Positions 8,701 to 17,136 of a stretch of DNA of 36,948 bases are shown here, piece after piece. The stretch comes from Caryophanales bacterium UBA2450 (lineage in GTDB: Bacteria > Bacillota_I > Bacilli_A > RFN20 > CAG-826): positions 1,725 to 38,672 of the forward strand of contig DDQE01000022.1 of NCBI GenBank assembly GCA_002342545.1. Reading direction: 5' to 3'. The translations under genes were made by a program, and so were the position numbers. The notes below the pieces were generated by a model that worked only from the letters and a program-made list of their open reading frames with translations, ran no database searches and was not told the DNA's origin. Position 1 is the first letter of the stretch. Every line of letters begins with the position of its first letter.

Positions 8701-10238
8701 GAGTCACCAATAAATTCTAAGATCTTTGGCATCGCTTCTTTAATGGTTGGAGCATTTCTTACCATTTCATTAGTAATATTAGTGAGTTTAGCAATCTTAG
8801 GAGTAATTTCTCTTTCTGGATTCACTAAAATATCAATTCTATTTGTAACAGAGCCATGTTCAATTTTCACTGCGCCAAATTCAATAATCTTTTCATATCT
8901 AGCGGATAAGCCAGTTGTTTCAAAGTCGAAGACGACATAGCTTGTTTTATTTAGTTCTACCGGTTTAGGATTAAAAACATATTTAATGTGGTCATCAACC
9001 ATATAAAATTCGCAGCCATAAAGCATTTTGATATCATATTTCTTGCCTGCTGCTTGAGCATCTGGGAAGCCCTGCACACAACCATGGTCAGTAATAGCCA
9101 TTGCGGTATGACCAAGTTTTTTTGCATAACTACAGTAATCATTCATTGTGCCAATGCCGTCTTGAGTGGACATATTAGAATGTAAATGGAGTTCTACTCT
9201 TTTAATTGGAGTGGCGTCAGGAATAACTTCTTTAGGTGGAAGTAAATCAATATAATGCGCTTTAACCACTAATTGATGAGAATAATCATCAACATAAGCA
9301 ACTCCTCTAACTCTAACGTTTGCATTTAATAATTGGCTAACAAATTCATCGTCAACTTGAGCGTTTTGATACATATTGCAGGCAATTGCACCACCAAATT
9401 CATCAACCACTTCAAAATTAAGACGTTTTCTTTCGCCTCTTTCAATGACTTCTTTAGCAAACACTTTGCCGTTAAAATCTACATGATCGCTTTCTGGAGT
9501 AATATCTTCAATACGTTCGACATATTCGTATTTACCACGTCTATTTAATCTGGCTCTCTCTCTTTCTTTAAGCATGATTTCGCGGTTTTTCTTCATTTCT
9601 TTTAAGAGTTGATCTTCGACTAAAGCATTCTTTTCACTTTGTTCTTTTTCTACGAGAGCAGTAACATCATTTCTATCTAAAATTTCAGGCTCTTCGCTTG
9701 CTTGCTTAATGTCCTCGCTTGCTTGCTCACTAGCGGTCTCTATTGTTTCTTTACGAGTTTCTTCATCCGCGATAACTCCAACTTCCTTTGGAGGTAAGAC
9801 GTTTTCATTAATATCGATAAAGTCATAAGAAATAAAGCCTAAGAAATCTTTAAAGTCATTAACAATAGCTTCATTTCTATTCTTAAACGATTCATCTAGA
9901 TAATTAACTTGAATAATATTTTCATCAACAGCAATTAATTCCACATCGCTATCAGAACGATATAAATATCTAAACCAATCATCGAATAAATTAATCGCAT
10001 CATTTGAAGTCGGTCTTTTCTTATAAGAAAAATGTATTGTATATGGATAAGTAATCGTGTTTAATCCGTCTTGAAATTGTCTAAGAAGTTCATAAGTCCA
10101 AGGAACTTGCTTACAGATAATCATATCGATTTGTTGATAGTTAAAACGGTTACGACCAACCATCTCAAAATCAAGATCAAAATCATCGATATTGTCGATG
10201 TGAATTGATTTTAAGAAGCTCTTCATTTTTTCTTGCAT
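5766..10238 (-). CDS. polC: DNA polymerase III alpha subunit, PolC type
   Basis: PolC is the replicative polymerase of Gram-positive bacteria with built-in 3'-5' exonuclease. The product is about 1490 residues, slightly longer than usual (about 1430-1450). In order: an N-terminal domain; a charged, probably coiled stretch at about 155-235 that accounts for extra length; an OB domain; a PHP domain from about 349 (HLHS 351-354) split by a DEDD exonuclease (DFETTG at 438-443, then HNASFD and HRADYDAY); and the polymerase core with GSRGSVGSS (910-918), a zinc module CPHC...CPVC (938-968) and the catalytic PDIDLNF (993-999). I start it at 10238, one base after the rseP stop. An in-frame ATG at 10271 would overlap rseP by 32 bases and adds unlike sequence. 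No clear ribosome binding site, so translation is probably coupled to rseP. The usual neighbour proS is absent. Confidence 0.95.
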   Translation of the reverse strand: MQEKMKSFLKSIHIDNIDDFDLDFEMVGRNRFNYQQIDMIICKQVPWTYELLRQFQDGLNTITYPYTIHFSYKKRPTSNDAINLFDDWFRYLYRSDSDVELIAVDENIIQVNYLDESFKNRNEAIVNDFKDFLGFISYDFIDINENVLPPKEVGVIADEETRKETIETASEQASEDIKQASEEPEILDRNDVTALVEKEQSEKNALVEDQLLKEMKKNREIMLKERERARLNRRGKYEYVERIEDITPESDHVDFNGKVFAKEVIERGERKRLNFEVVDEFGGAIACNMYQNAQVDDEFVSQLLNANVRVRGVAYVDDYSHQLVVKAHYIDLLPPKEVIPDATPIKRVELHLHSNMSTQDGIGTMNDYCSYAKKLGHTAMAITDHGCVQGFPDAQAAGKKYDIKMLYGCEFYMVDDHIKYVFNPKPVELNKTSYVVFDFETTGLSARYEKIIEFGAVKIEHGSVTNRIDILVNPEREITPKIAKLTNITNEMVRNAPTIKEAMPKILEFIGDSILVTHNASFDIAFLNEALISLGQEKTKNGVVDTLALSQYAFPEARSHTLGSLCRRLEVNYDEESAHRADYDAYVLSEVWQALLVQLTKDNIHLKHEELLNLEMKKEGIVHLRPRHVIALAKNLEGLKDLYRLVSISNIDYFADQPRLPRRIIEQYRQNLLIGSACLNGEVYNTARYYNKETLKEVCSFYDYIEVQPPENYSFLVNMGDIESSDVNKYIIDIIDAAKEVNKIVVATGDVHYVTPEQKVFRDVYISAPQVGKKNHPLNPYSRSKVAPFENPDQHYRSTEEMLECFSFLDKELANEIVVTNTNKIADMIVPLLPVPNDHLYTPKIENVENKLKDLCFSNAHKLYGDPLPEFIQNRLDTELNGIISNGYSVIYYIAHELVKKSNEDGYIVGSRGSVGSSFVATMSGITEVNPLPPHYICPHCHHLEWGKETYPEIRSGFDLPPKKCPVCGEELIRDGQDIPFETFLGFHAEKVPDIDLNFPGDYQATAHEYTKVLLGKDNVFRAGTIETVADKTAFGFARGYIERIFIANGMSEEDAKEAAMKYPKVKLDYLASGCVGVKRTTGQHPGGIVVIPSDHTVYDFTPIQWPADEVDSAWKTTHFDFHSIHDTILKLDMLGHVDPVALKMMCDLTHIDIKDIPMNDPEVLALFSKTDSLKLDNNYLNQSTGAMAIPEFGTDFVRGILDKTRPTTFSDLVIISGLSHGTNVWNGNAEQLIDNKTATLQEVIGCRDDIMGYLISKGLPPSVAFAIMEDVRKGRGLKPEYEEAMISHGVPSYYISSCKKIKYLFPKGHAVAYVTMAIRVGYFKVHYPLEFYATFFSVRSKQYDIIPMIKGEDAIINRLEQLRVKEKTTGEKLTPKEEEQYKTLQIAVEMTERGYKFENIDLYRSDATKFVVDHENKALIPPFITIDGLGENNAITVIEERNKRPFTSKDDLLRRTKLTSTNVKDLSDMGVLDNLNESDQLSLFDFGDF

Positions 10239-10239
10239 A

Positions 10240-11823
10240 TTAGAACACCGTAAAAATATCCTTGAAGACAATCACAATCATTAAAACGAATAAAAGCATA
10301 ATGCCAATAGCGGAGACTGTATTTTTCACTTTAGGTGGAATTTCTTTATGAGCGACACCTTCCACAATTGTCACTAAGAACTGCCATCCATCAAGTCCTG
10401 GGAATGGTAATAAGTTCACAATTCCTAAGTTAACGGAAATAATAGCCCAAAGTCTTAAGAAGGTTCCAAATCCGTTTTGTTGTAAAGTTTGAGTAGATGC
10501 TACTCCAATGGCAATAATCCCGCCAACTTGTGACCAACCCTCTTTAGTGAACAAAGAACCTAGCCCACGGAAGATTAATGTTGTAGAAGTACCAAAATCT
10601 TTAAAAGTGTTTCCTACTGCCTCTTTATATGTATTTTTATGTTCATCTAGTTGCATAAAAACACCTAATTCATCAGAGAGGTTGTTATTTTTAATTTCCA
10701 CTTCTATATGATGTGAGCCTAATATTGATTCCTCAGATTCTTTTTTAACAACATCAAAATCAAAACTAACAGAATTTGGATTGATGTTAGTTTGTTTAAT
10801 CAAGTTATCTTTTTTATATTCTGGATAACAAGTTTCATATTGAAGGATATTTAGTTTATTAATCTTTTCACTAGTTCCTTCTTTGATTATTGTTTCCATA
10901 TTTCCCACAACAGTGATTTTTTCAGAAAATGGAACATAATTATAGAATTTATCATATTCCTCATCGTTATAAGTTTTACGAAGAGTGACATATGTATCTT
11001 CTTTATCTAAATAATTTTCACTGATATCTAATTCAAAAATCTTTTTAGCGGTATCAAATCTAAATGCTTGAATATATCCAGAAATATAATATTTAGTTTC
11101 ATCTCCAGTATAATCATGAGTTCTTGCTTCTTCATAAGTCAAAAGATGATATTCGCTACTAGGATAAGTAATTTCTCCATAATCAGTTCGAGTAAAGGCT
11201 ATTGCTTTACTAGCAATATTTTGATCTTTTAATGTGATTTGCGAATAATTGTAGCCAATATAAGCATTAACATCAGGAGAATCTAAATAAGACACCACTC
11301 CATCATTATCATAGAAAATATATGCATTATTACCACTAGTGATAATAGATGTATAGACATAGTCATGATTTTTTAATCCTGCAGTAGCAGCAATTGAGTT
11401 TTCTTTAACCATGATGTGGCCGACCCTAGAACTATAAGCAGGAAACGCCATTTCATAAATAAAGAACACCACTAGAGCTAAAACGAAGTTCATCAAAATA
11501 CCTGCGGTCATGATGATGGCTCTCTTCCAGTGCTTGATATTATTTATTGATCTACTAGGATCGATTTGTACGCCTTCATATTCTGGAGGAACAGCGTCAG
11601 CTTCTCCATACATTGAAACAAATCCGCCAAAAGGCACCACTCTTAATGAGAACCTTGTTTCGCCTTTTTTTCTTTTAAAAGAGAATAATCTAGGACCAAA
11701 TCCTAAAGCATATTCAAAGCAATACACTTTAAAAATCTTGGCGGTAATTAGGTGTCCTGCTTCATGCACCATGATTAAAGTTGATAAACAAACTAGAAAT
11801 AGGAGAATGTATAAAAATGTCAT
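10240..11823 (-). CDS. rseP: RseP/RasP-type site-2 membrane metalloprotease (M50)
   Basis: This intramembrane zinc protease cuts membrane-bound anti-sigma factors and clears signal-peptide remnants. The zinc-binding HEAGH is at residues 20-24 in the first membrane helix. FGGFVSMYGE follows, then a second helix (ILMNFVLALVVFF), a PDZ-like extracytoplasmic part, and the C-terminal NLLPFPGLDG that supplies the third zinc ligand. It has 527 residues against about 420 usually; the surplus lies in the extracytoplasmic region at about residues 140-390. The ATG overlaps the dxr stop as ATGA and has a strong AGGAGG site inside dxr, so the two are translationally coupled. The order dxr-rseP-(proS)-polC is that of Bacillus. 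Confidence 0.93.
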   Translation of the reverse strand: MTFLYILLFLVCLSTLIMVHEAGHLITAKIFKVYCFEYALGFGPRLFSFKRKKGETRFSLRVVPFGGFVSMYGEADAVPPEYEGVQIDPSRSINNIKHWKRAIIMTAGILMNFVLALVVFFIYEMAFPAYSSRVGHIMVKENSIAATAGLKNHDYVYTSIITSGNNAYIFYDNDGVVSYLDSPDVNAYIGYNYSQITLKDQNIASKAIAFTRTDYGEITYPSSEYHLLTYEEARTHDYTGDETKYYISGYIQAFRFDTAKKIFELDISENYLDKEDTYVTLRKTYNDEEYDKFYNYVPFSEKITVVGNMETIIKEGTSEKINKLNILQYETCYPEYKKDNLIKQTNINPNSVSFDFDVVKKESEESILGSHHIEVEIKNNNLSDELGVFMQLDEHKNTYKEAVGNTFKDFGTSTTLIFRGLGSLFTKEGWSQVGGIIAIGVASTQTLQQNGFGTFLRLWAIISVNLGIVNLLPFPGLDGWQFLVTIVEGVAHKEIPPKVKNTVSAIGIMLLFVLMIVIVFKDIFTVF

Positions 11824-12977
11824 AACGTACCTCCTAATTCATTAATGAGTTTATGAGCGTATTCTTTAGTTAAACGATCAACTTCTAAAATTTCTTCTAA
11901 AGTTGGTTTAGCGATATATTTCATATTCTTTAGGCTAAGAGTAATAATCTTTTCAATATCTAGAAATCTAATTTTGTTTGCTAAAAAGGCATAGACCGCT
12001 TCTTCATTACTTCGATTAAGAATTGCTCCCATAGTTCCTTTTTTATCTAAGACCACTTTTGCAAAATTAATTGCAGGGAATCTAGCAATATCAAAATCAT
12101 GGAAATGCAGACCTTTTAAATCATCTAAAGACTTAAAATAAGATGTCTTAAAAGGAATTTTTCCCTCAAACAAAGCAAATCTAATAGGATTTCTCATATC
12201 TGGTTTAGAGATTTCTCCTCGATACCCACCGCTAGATAAACTGACATAACTATGTAAATATGATTCATCGTGAAGGGTAACTCCAACTTTAGAATATGGG
12301 TAATTGAATAAATATCCAGCTTCAATAATTTCAAATGCCTTATTAACCATAGTGGCGCTATCAATGGTAATTTTATTGCCCATCCTCCAGGTTGGATGTT
12401 TTAATGCGTCACTTGGGGTAACGTTTTCTAATTCTTTTCTAGAAAGTTTTCTAAAAGAACCACCAGAAGCCGTAAGAATTAATTTATTCGCGTCTTTAGA
12501 ATCGACTTTTAAACATTTCCATAAAGCGGAATGTTCGCTATCAATTGGATATAATTCTCCGTTATATTCTTTTAATAAAGAATTAATGAGGTCTCCACCG
12601 ACCACTAAAGATTCTTTATTTGCTAACGCTAATTTCTTATGACATTTAATTGCTTCAATAGATGGTAATAATCCAACAAATCCCACTAAAGCGTTAACAA
12701 CCATTTCTGAATCGCTATTTCTAATTAATTCTAATAGTCCTTTTTCTTCACTATAAAAAGTGATGTTTGGATATTTCTTTTTATATTTATTAGCAATAGC
12801 CTTATTTTGAATACAAATATGTTTAACATCTGGGTGTTTTCTTAAAATATAAGAAATGCATCTAGTTCTTTTTCCAACTGAAAACGCCACTAAAGAAAAA
12901 TCTTTAGGGAACTTGTTTATGACATCAATGGTTTGCTTACCAATTGATCCAGATGCCCCTAATAAACATATTTTCAT
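11820..12977 (-). CDS. dxr: 1-deoxy-D-xylulose 5-phosphate reductoisomerase
   Basis: Dxr converts DXP to methylerythritol phosphate, the committed step of the MEP isoprenoid pathway, using NADPH. It has 385 residues, a normal length. The N-terminal Rossmann motif is GASGSIGKQT, followed by ALANKESLVVGG, the metal site PIDSEHSALW, the GGSFR loop and NKITIDSATMVNKAFEIIEA. The usual VHPQSxxH loop reads LHDESYLHSYV, a divergent form that keeps both histidines. The start at 12977 gives MKICLLGASG and lies 4 bases after cdsA; longer in-frame starts run into cdsA. It sits with uppS, which uses the pathway's product. Confidence 0.95.
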   Translation of the reverse strand: MKICLLGASGSIGKQTIDVINKFPKDFSLVAFSVGKRTRCISYILRKHPDVKHICIQNKAIANKYKKKYPNITFYSEEKGLLELIRNSDSEMVVNALVGFVGLLPSIEAIKCHKKLALANKESLVVGGDLINSLLKEYNGELYPIDSEHSALWKCLKVDSKDANKLILTASGGSFRKLSRKELENVTPSDALKHPTWRMGNKITIDSATMVNKAFEIIEAGYLFNYPYSKVGVTLHDESYLHSYVSLSSGGYRGEISKPDMRNPIRFALFEGKIPFKTSYFKSLDDLKGLHFHDFDIARFPAINFAKVVLDKKGTMGAILNRSNEEAVYAFLANKIRFLDIEKIITLSLKNMKYIAKPTLEEILEVDRLTKEYAHKLINELGGTL

Positions 12978-12981
12978 ATAT

Positions 12982-14145
12982 CTACACCAAGAATTGATCC
13001 CAGTTAAATTTGCCTTCGTTAATTGCAGAAAGCATAAAGACAAAGATGGAAGCCACAATCACAGTAAATAAAATAGAGTCTAATCTATCTAAAACTCCTC
13101 CATGACCAGGAATGAGCTTTCCATAATCTTTAATTCCCCAATATCTTTTAATAGAGGAGAAGACGAAGTCACCAAGAGTAGCAAATAAAGGAATGATAAG
13201 AGATAAGATAAGAATTAAGTACCAGTTTTTAGATAATGATACAAAATAGTTACCTTCTTTATCTCCAAATAATGGGAATCCACAAGCAGTAACAGTAATA
13301 CCAAAAGCGCTAGAAAGAAGGAAGGAAATCACTACTCCACCCACAAATCCTTCCCAAGTTTTCTTAGGAGAGATTCTTTCATTCATTTTGTTTTTGCCAA
13401 AGAATACTCCAACAAAATAGGCTCCAGTATCAGTCATGAATGTTGATAAAATCACAAATACAAGGAGCATAGAAGGCTTAATTGTATTATTAATTGTGAA
13501 GTTCCAAGCTTGGACTTCTGCGTTTTCATATAAAGTAATTGGATAGCATCTTAAATAGAATAAACATTGGAATCCAAATCCCACTAAGATAGCCATTGTA
13601 ATCATAAAACAGGCATCGTGAACCGTGAAATCTTTATAGATAACAGTTAATAAGAACACCAAGAAGACGCCCACTACCACAACTATAATTGGCAAATAAA
13701 TCATCTGGTAATATTGGTCAATTTTACTAATTGCCGCTCCAGATATTGCCATTGTTCTAAATAGCGGCCAATAAGCAATTAAAGCAACAAATATAAAATA
13801 AACAATTACAGTAACGACTGTCCTTTTATTAGTGCAACCTAAAATTTCATAGCAAGCAACACCTAAAGCAAATGTGATAACCGCGAAATAAATCCAGTCT
13901 CCAAGAAATAAAGCAGGGACAATAATTCCTAATCCCACAATTGCAGAAATGATTCTGGTGCGCATTGATTTTTTAGCGCCATCACTTAATTCGTTTTTAT
14001 GGATTCCTTTCTTAGTAGACTTATCTCTTTTTGAGAAGAAGCCTTTTCTTTTAGGAAGTTCTACATCATTAGAGTTGATTGGCATAGTTTCAACATCTTT
14101 TGTAGCTGTTTCCACTACTTCAACTTCATTATTTTTCTTTGTCAT
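12982..14145 (-). CDS. cdsA: Phosphatidate cytidylyltransferase
   Basis: CdsA makes CDP-diacylglycerol from phosphatidic acid and CTP at the membrane. It has 387 residues with about eight hydrophobic segments and the family signature near the C-terminus (DYGKLIPGHGGVLDRLDS), plus KKTWEGFVGG and DTGAYFVG. The first 80 or so residues are a charged, soluble extension rich in Lys and Glu, not seen in typical 260-290-residue CdsA proteins. The start at 14145 has an AGGAGG site and overlaps the end of uppS by 17 bases. The longer in-frame ATG at 14253 would lie deep inside uppS. Confidence 0.94.
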   Translation of the reverse strand: MTKKNNEVEVVETATKDVETMPINSNDVELPKRKGFFSKRDKSTKKGIHKNELSDGAKKSMRTRIISAIVGLGIIVPALFLGDWIYFAVITFALGVACYEILGCTNKRTVVTVIVYFIFVALIAYWPLFRTMAISGAAISKIDQYYQMIYLPIIVVVVGVFLVFLLTVIYKDFTVHDACFMITMAILVGFGFQCLFYLRCYPITLYENAEVQAWNFTINNTIKPSMLLVFVILSTFMTDTGAYFVGVFFGKNKMNERISPKKTWEGFVGGVVISFLLSSAFGITVTACGFPLFGDKEGNYFVSLSKNWYLILILSLIIPLFATLGDFVFSSIKRYWGIKDYGKLIPGHGGVLDRLDSILFTVIVASIFVFMLSAINEGKFNWDQFLV

Positions 14146-14845
14146 TGATTGTTCCAAACCTCCTATTTCTTTCGTAATAAATATTGATGCATTTTCTAAA
14201 TTCTTCTTTTGTAAAATCTGGCCATGTTGTTTCTGGGAAGATAAATTCAGCATAGGCTAATTGCCAAGGTAGATAATTACTTGTCCTTAACTCACCTGAT
14301 GTTCTAATTAATAAGTCCACCGGCGGTAATCCTGCTGTATATAAATAAGATTCAAATAAGTCTTCGGTTAGCTCTTCCGGTTTTCTTTTACCTTCTTCTA
14401 CTTCTTTAGCAAATAGTGTTGCCGCTCTAACTATCTCGGCTTTACCGCCGTAATTTAGACAGATATTGAAATAGAAATTATGAAGGTCCTTGGTTTTTTC
14501 TATTGCATCATTAATGACTTTTTGAGTTTTAACAGGAAGTCGAGAAATATCTCCGGAGATTCTAATACAAGAACCATCTTTAATAATGCGGTTAATTTCT
14601 TTTTTGAAGAAGATTTCTAAGTATTTAAATAAATGATTGATTTCCGCTTTTGGACGATTCCAGTTTTCCGTGGAAAAAGCATATAAAGACATTACTTTAA
14701 TATCTTGAGCAAGACACTCTTCATAAATATCGATTATTCGATCACATCCAGCTTTATGACCAAGGTGACGTGGTAATCCACGTCTTTTAGCCCAACGGCC
14801 ATTGCCGTCCATAATGAAGGCAACATGAGTTAACTTATTTTCCAT
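14129..14845 (-). CDS. uppS: Undecaprenyl diphosphate synthase (isoprenyl transferase)
   Basis: UppS extends farnesyl diphosphate with isopentenyl units to C55-PP, the lipid carrier for cell-wall precursors. The family motifs are all visible: IMDGNGRWAKRRG at the start, GHKAG, SLYAFSTENWNRP, then LLIRTSGELRTSNYLPWQ and the C-terminal FPETTWPDF. I chose the ATG at 14845 (MENKLTHVAF), which gives 238 residues and the usual distance to MDGNGRW; 14854 is equally possible. Neither has a good ribosome binding site. The frame also runs upstream through a terminator hairpin to 14896, which is not credible as coding. It is followed by an overlapping cdsA. Confidence 0.93.
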   Translation of the reverse strand: MENKLTHVAFIMDGNGRWAKRRGLPRHLGHKAGCDRIIDIYEECLAQDIKVMSLYAFSTENWNRPKAEINHLFKYLEIFFKKEINRIIKDGSCIRISGDISRLPVKTQKVINDAIEKTKDLHNFYFNICLNYGGKAEIVRAATLFAKEVEEGKRKPEELTEDLFESYLYTAGLPPVDLLIRTSGELRTSNYLPWQLAYAEFIFPETTWPDFTKEEFRKCINIYYERNRRFGTINDKEK

Positions 14846-14874
14846 TTTTTCCATACTATTGAAGATAGTATACA

Positions 14875-14898
14875 ATAAAAGTGCGCCGGAGCGCACTT
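14875..14898. terminator. Perfect hairpin between frr and uppS
   Basis: The stem AAGTGCGC/GCGCACTT with a CGGA/TCCG loop occupies 14879-14898. On the minus strand it is followed by TTTTATTG, making a moderate intrinsic terminator after frr. A TATACT directly after it could be a -10 for uppS, but I see no matching -35. Being a perfect palindrome, the hairpin forms on either strand. Confidence 0.65.
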
Positions 14899-14935
14899 AT
14901 TAATGTATTTTTTTTCTTTTAAGAAACTGGCTACA

Positions 14936-15481
14936 TTAGATTGCCATGATTTCTTTTTCTTTCTCAGTAAGAATTGTGTCGATATTTTTTGTAGCCTCAT
15001 CAGTGACTTTTTGAATATCATCTTGGGCTCTTTTTAACATATCTTCTGGATAAGAATCATCAATTTTTAAGACTTCCATGTAGTCTCTTCTAATGTTTCT
15101 TACAGAAACTTTAGCTTCTTCTGCATATTTATGTGCTTGTTTAACGATTTCTTTTCTTCTTTCTTCGGTTAAAGCGGGGATAATTAAGCGCACACAAATT
15201 CCTTCATTAATTGGGTTTAATCCTAAATCTGAAGCATTGATTGCAGCGACAACATTTTTCACATCATTTTTATCATATGGTTTGATTAAAAGTTGTCTTG
15301 GTTCTGGGACAGAAATAGATGAAATTTGATTAAGTGGGGTAGGAGAACCATAATAATCAATTTCAATTCCGTTAAGCATCGCTGGGGACGCTCTACCGGT
15401 TCTTAAAGTCGCTAAAGTCGCGCGATAAGAATCGATACTTTTGTTCATTTTTTCTTGAGCTTCTAATGCATATGCATCCAT
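14936..15481 (-). CDS. frr: Ribosome recycling factor
   Basis: RRF splits the post-termination ribosome with EF-G. The product has 181 residues, typical length, with the characteristic RTGRASPAMLNGIEIDYYG near residue 30, PLNQISSI, and the C-terminal helices (RNIRRDYMEVLK, then DDIQKVTDEATKNID). The start at 15481 (MDAYALEAQ) has a GGAG site; an upstream in-frame ATG at 15517 lies inside pyrH. It is 4 bases after the pyrH stop and forms a two-gene unit with it. Confidence 0.96.
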   Translation of the reverse strand: MDAYALEAQEKMNKSIDSYRATLATLRTGRASPAMLNGIEIDYYGSPTPLNQISSISVPEPRQLLIKPYDKNDVKNVVAAINASDLGLNPINEGICVRLIIPALTEERRKEIVKQAHKYAEEAKVSVRNIRRDYMEVLKIDDSYPEDMLKRAQDDIQKVTDEATKNIDTILTEKEKEIMAI

Positions 15482-15485
15482 ATTG

Positions 15486-16205
15486 TTAATCTCCTTTTTT
15501 ACAGACTGTGCCAACATTTATTCCTTTGGCAGCCTTGTGGAAGTTATCTAAATCTTGCATTGAGAATACTAAGATTTGGATATTTGTGTTCTCTATTAAT
15601 TCTATCGCAGACTGGTCCATAATTTGAACATTTAATTCTCTCATTTGCTTATAAGTGATTTCTGGATAGAAAGTTGCATCACTATAAACGGTAGGGTCTT
15701 TATCATAAACTCCCTTCACTCCGTTTTTCGCCATTAAAATAGCATCACACTTGGTTTCAATCGCTCTTAATGTCGCAGCGGTATCGGTGGTAAAGAAAGG
15801 TTTTCCAGTTCCGCCTGCTAAGAAACAAATTTTGCCGTTAGATAAATCTTTTTTAACTTTCTCAACATCATAAGGAATTGTAACTCCTTCGATAGCAGGA
15901 ATCGCACTATAAACAACAGAATCCACTCCCATTTTCTTTAAAGCGCTACTCATTGCTACAGCGTTTATAACAGTTCCAAGCATTCCCATAAAATCAGCAG
16001 GAACGCGTTCAATTCCAATTTTATCAGCGACTTTGCCTCTCCAAATATTACCAGCGCCAATCACAATCGCCACTTCCATTCCTTCATCATGAAGAACCTT
16101 AATTCTTTCACAAATCGCGTTCAAGGATTCGACGTCAATGATGTTATCACTGGACTTAATTCCAAGGGCTTCGCCACTTAATTTTAGTAAGACTCTTTTA
16201 TACAT
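15486..16205 (-). CDS. pyrH: UMP kinase
   Basis: PyrH phosphorylates UMP to UDP in the cytoplasm and belongs to the amino-acid-kinase fold. It has 239 residues. Visible motifs are LLKLSGEALG at the N-terminus, VIGAGNIWRG, AVAMSSALKKMG, FFTTDTAATLRAIE and KNGVKGVYDKDP. It has an AGGAGG site 5 bases before the ATG. The terminator between tsf and pyrH suggests that expression of this unit depends on read-through or a local promoter. Confidence 0.96.
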   Translation of the reverse strand: MYKRVLLKLSGEALGIKSSDNIIDVESLNAICERIKVLHDEGMEVAIVIGAGNIWRGKVADKIGIERVPADFMGMLGTVINAVAMSSALKKMGVDSVVYSAIPAIEGVTIPYDVEKVKKDLSNGKICFLAGGTGKPFFTTDTAATLRAIETKCDAILMAKNGVKGVYDKDPTVYSDATFYPEITYKQMRELNVQIMDQSAIELIENTNIQILVFSMQDLDNFHKAAKGINVGTVCKKGD

Positions 16206-16223
16206 TTTGGGCCTCCTTTTGTT

Positions 16224-16252
16224 AAAAAAAGAAACACGAAACCGTGCTTCTT
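16224..16252 (-). terminator. Intrinsic terminator between tsf and pyrH
   Basis: On the minus strand the stem AGAAGCACG/CGTGTTTCT (one G-T pair) has a GTTT loop (16230-16251) and is followed by a run of seven T. It closes the rpsB-tsf transcript. Confidence 0.88.
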
Positions 16253-16261
16253 AATTTTTTA

Positions 16262-17134
16262 TTATTTAGCTTGTGACATAACTTCGGCAGCGAAGTCATC
16301 TTTTCTTTTTTCAATTCCTTCACCAACTTGGTAACGGACAAATTTTAAAACTTTCGCTCCCTTTTCAGAAACTAATTGACCAACAGTCTTGCTATCATCC
16401 TTTAAGAATGGTTGAGCTTCTAAGGTCATTTCTGCGAAGTATTTGTTAATTTTGCCTTCTAAAATCTTTTCTAAGACAGGGGCTGGTTTGCTAGCGAGCT
16501 TAGGATCGTTTTTAGCAGCTTCTTTTTGAACGGATAATTCGTGTTCTCTAGTTTCCGCAGGAACATCCGCCATAGTTAAGTATAATGGGTTATTAGCAGC
16601 AATGTGCATTGCTAAGTCATGAGCCAATTCTTCATCTCCGCCTTTGATGCTAACAGCAACGGCAATCTTACCACCCATGTGGATATAAGAACCGATAATG
16701 TTATCTTCTTTAGGGATGATGACAAATCTTCTTAAATCAAATTTTTCACCCATTTTGACGGTGGCGTCAGTGAATAAGCCTTGAGTTAATTCTTTAGCCT
16801 TTTCAACTGATTCTGGTTCATTCTTTAAGATCACATCAGCAACATCTTCCACTAATTTGCGGAAGGCATCGCCTTTGGCGACGAAATCGGTTTCACAGTT
16901 AACTTCTAAAACAACGACCTTACCGCATTTTGCACAAACCTTAACAATTGCCAAGCCTTCTGCAGCGATTCTATCGGCTTTTTTAGCAGCTTTTGCTAAG
17001 CCTTTTTCTCTTAACCAGTCTGTAGCTTTTTCAATGTCGGAGTCATTAGCGAGTAATGCGCCTTTGCAATCCATTAATCCAGCACCAGTGCGGTCTCTTA
17101 ATACCTTGATTAAATCAATTAAACTTTCGCCCAT
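16262..17134 (-). CDS. tsf: Elongation factor Ts
   Basis: EF-Ts is the nucleotide exchange factor for EF-Tu. The product has 290 residues. The N-terminal UBA-like part reads VLRDRTGAGLMDCKGAL, with GLAKAAKKADRIAAEGL and the core signature VLEVNCETDFVAK. The C-terminal dimerisation region (QPFLKDDSKTVGQLV) is present. A GAGGAAA site precedes the ATG, and rpsB ends two bases upstream, the usual rpsB-tsf operon. Confidence 0.97.
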   Translation of the reverse strand: MGESLIDLIKVLRDRTGAGLMDCKGALLANDSDIEKATDWLREKGLAKAAKKADRIAAEGLAIVKVCAKCGKVVVLEVNCETDFVAKGDAFRKLVEDVADVILKNEPESVEKAKELTQGLFTDATVKMGEKFDLRRFVIIPKEDNIIGSYIHMGGKIAVAVSIKGGDEELAHDLAMHIAANNPLYLTMADVPAETREHELSVQKEAAKNDPKLASKPAPVLEKILEGKINKYFAEMTLEAQPFLKDDSKTVGQLVSEKGAKVLKFVRYQVGEGIEKRKDDFAAEVMSQAK

Positions 17135-17136
17135 GA

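Noticed and set aside
14846..14896. Longer N-terminus for UppS
   Set aside because: It would read through a perfect terminator hairpin, has no ribosome binding site, and adds sequence absent from the family.
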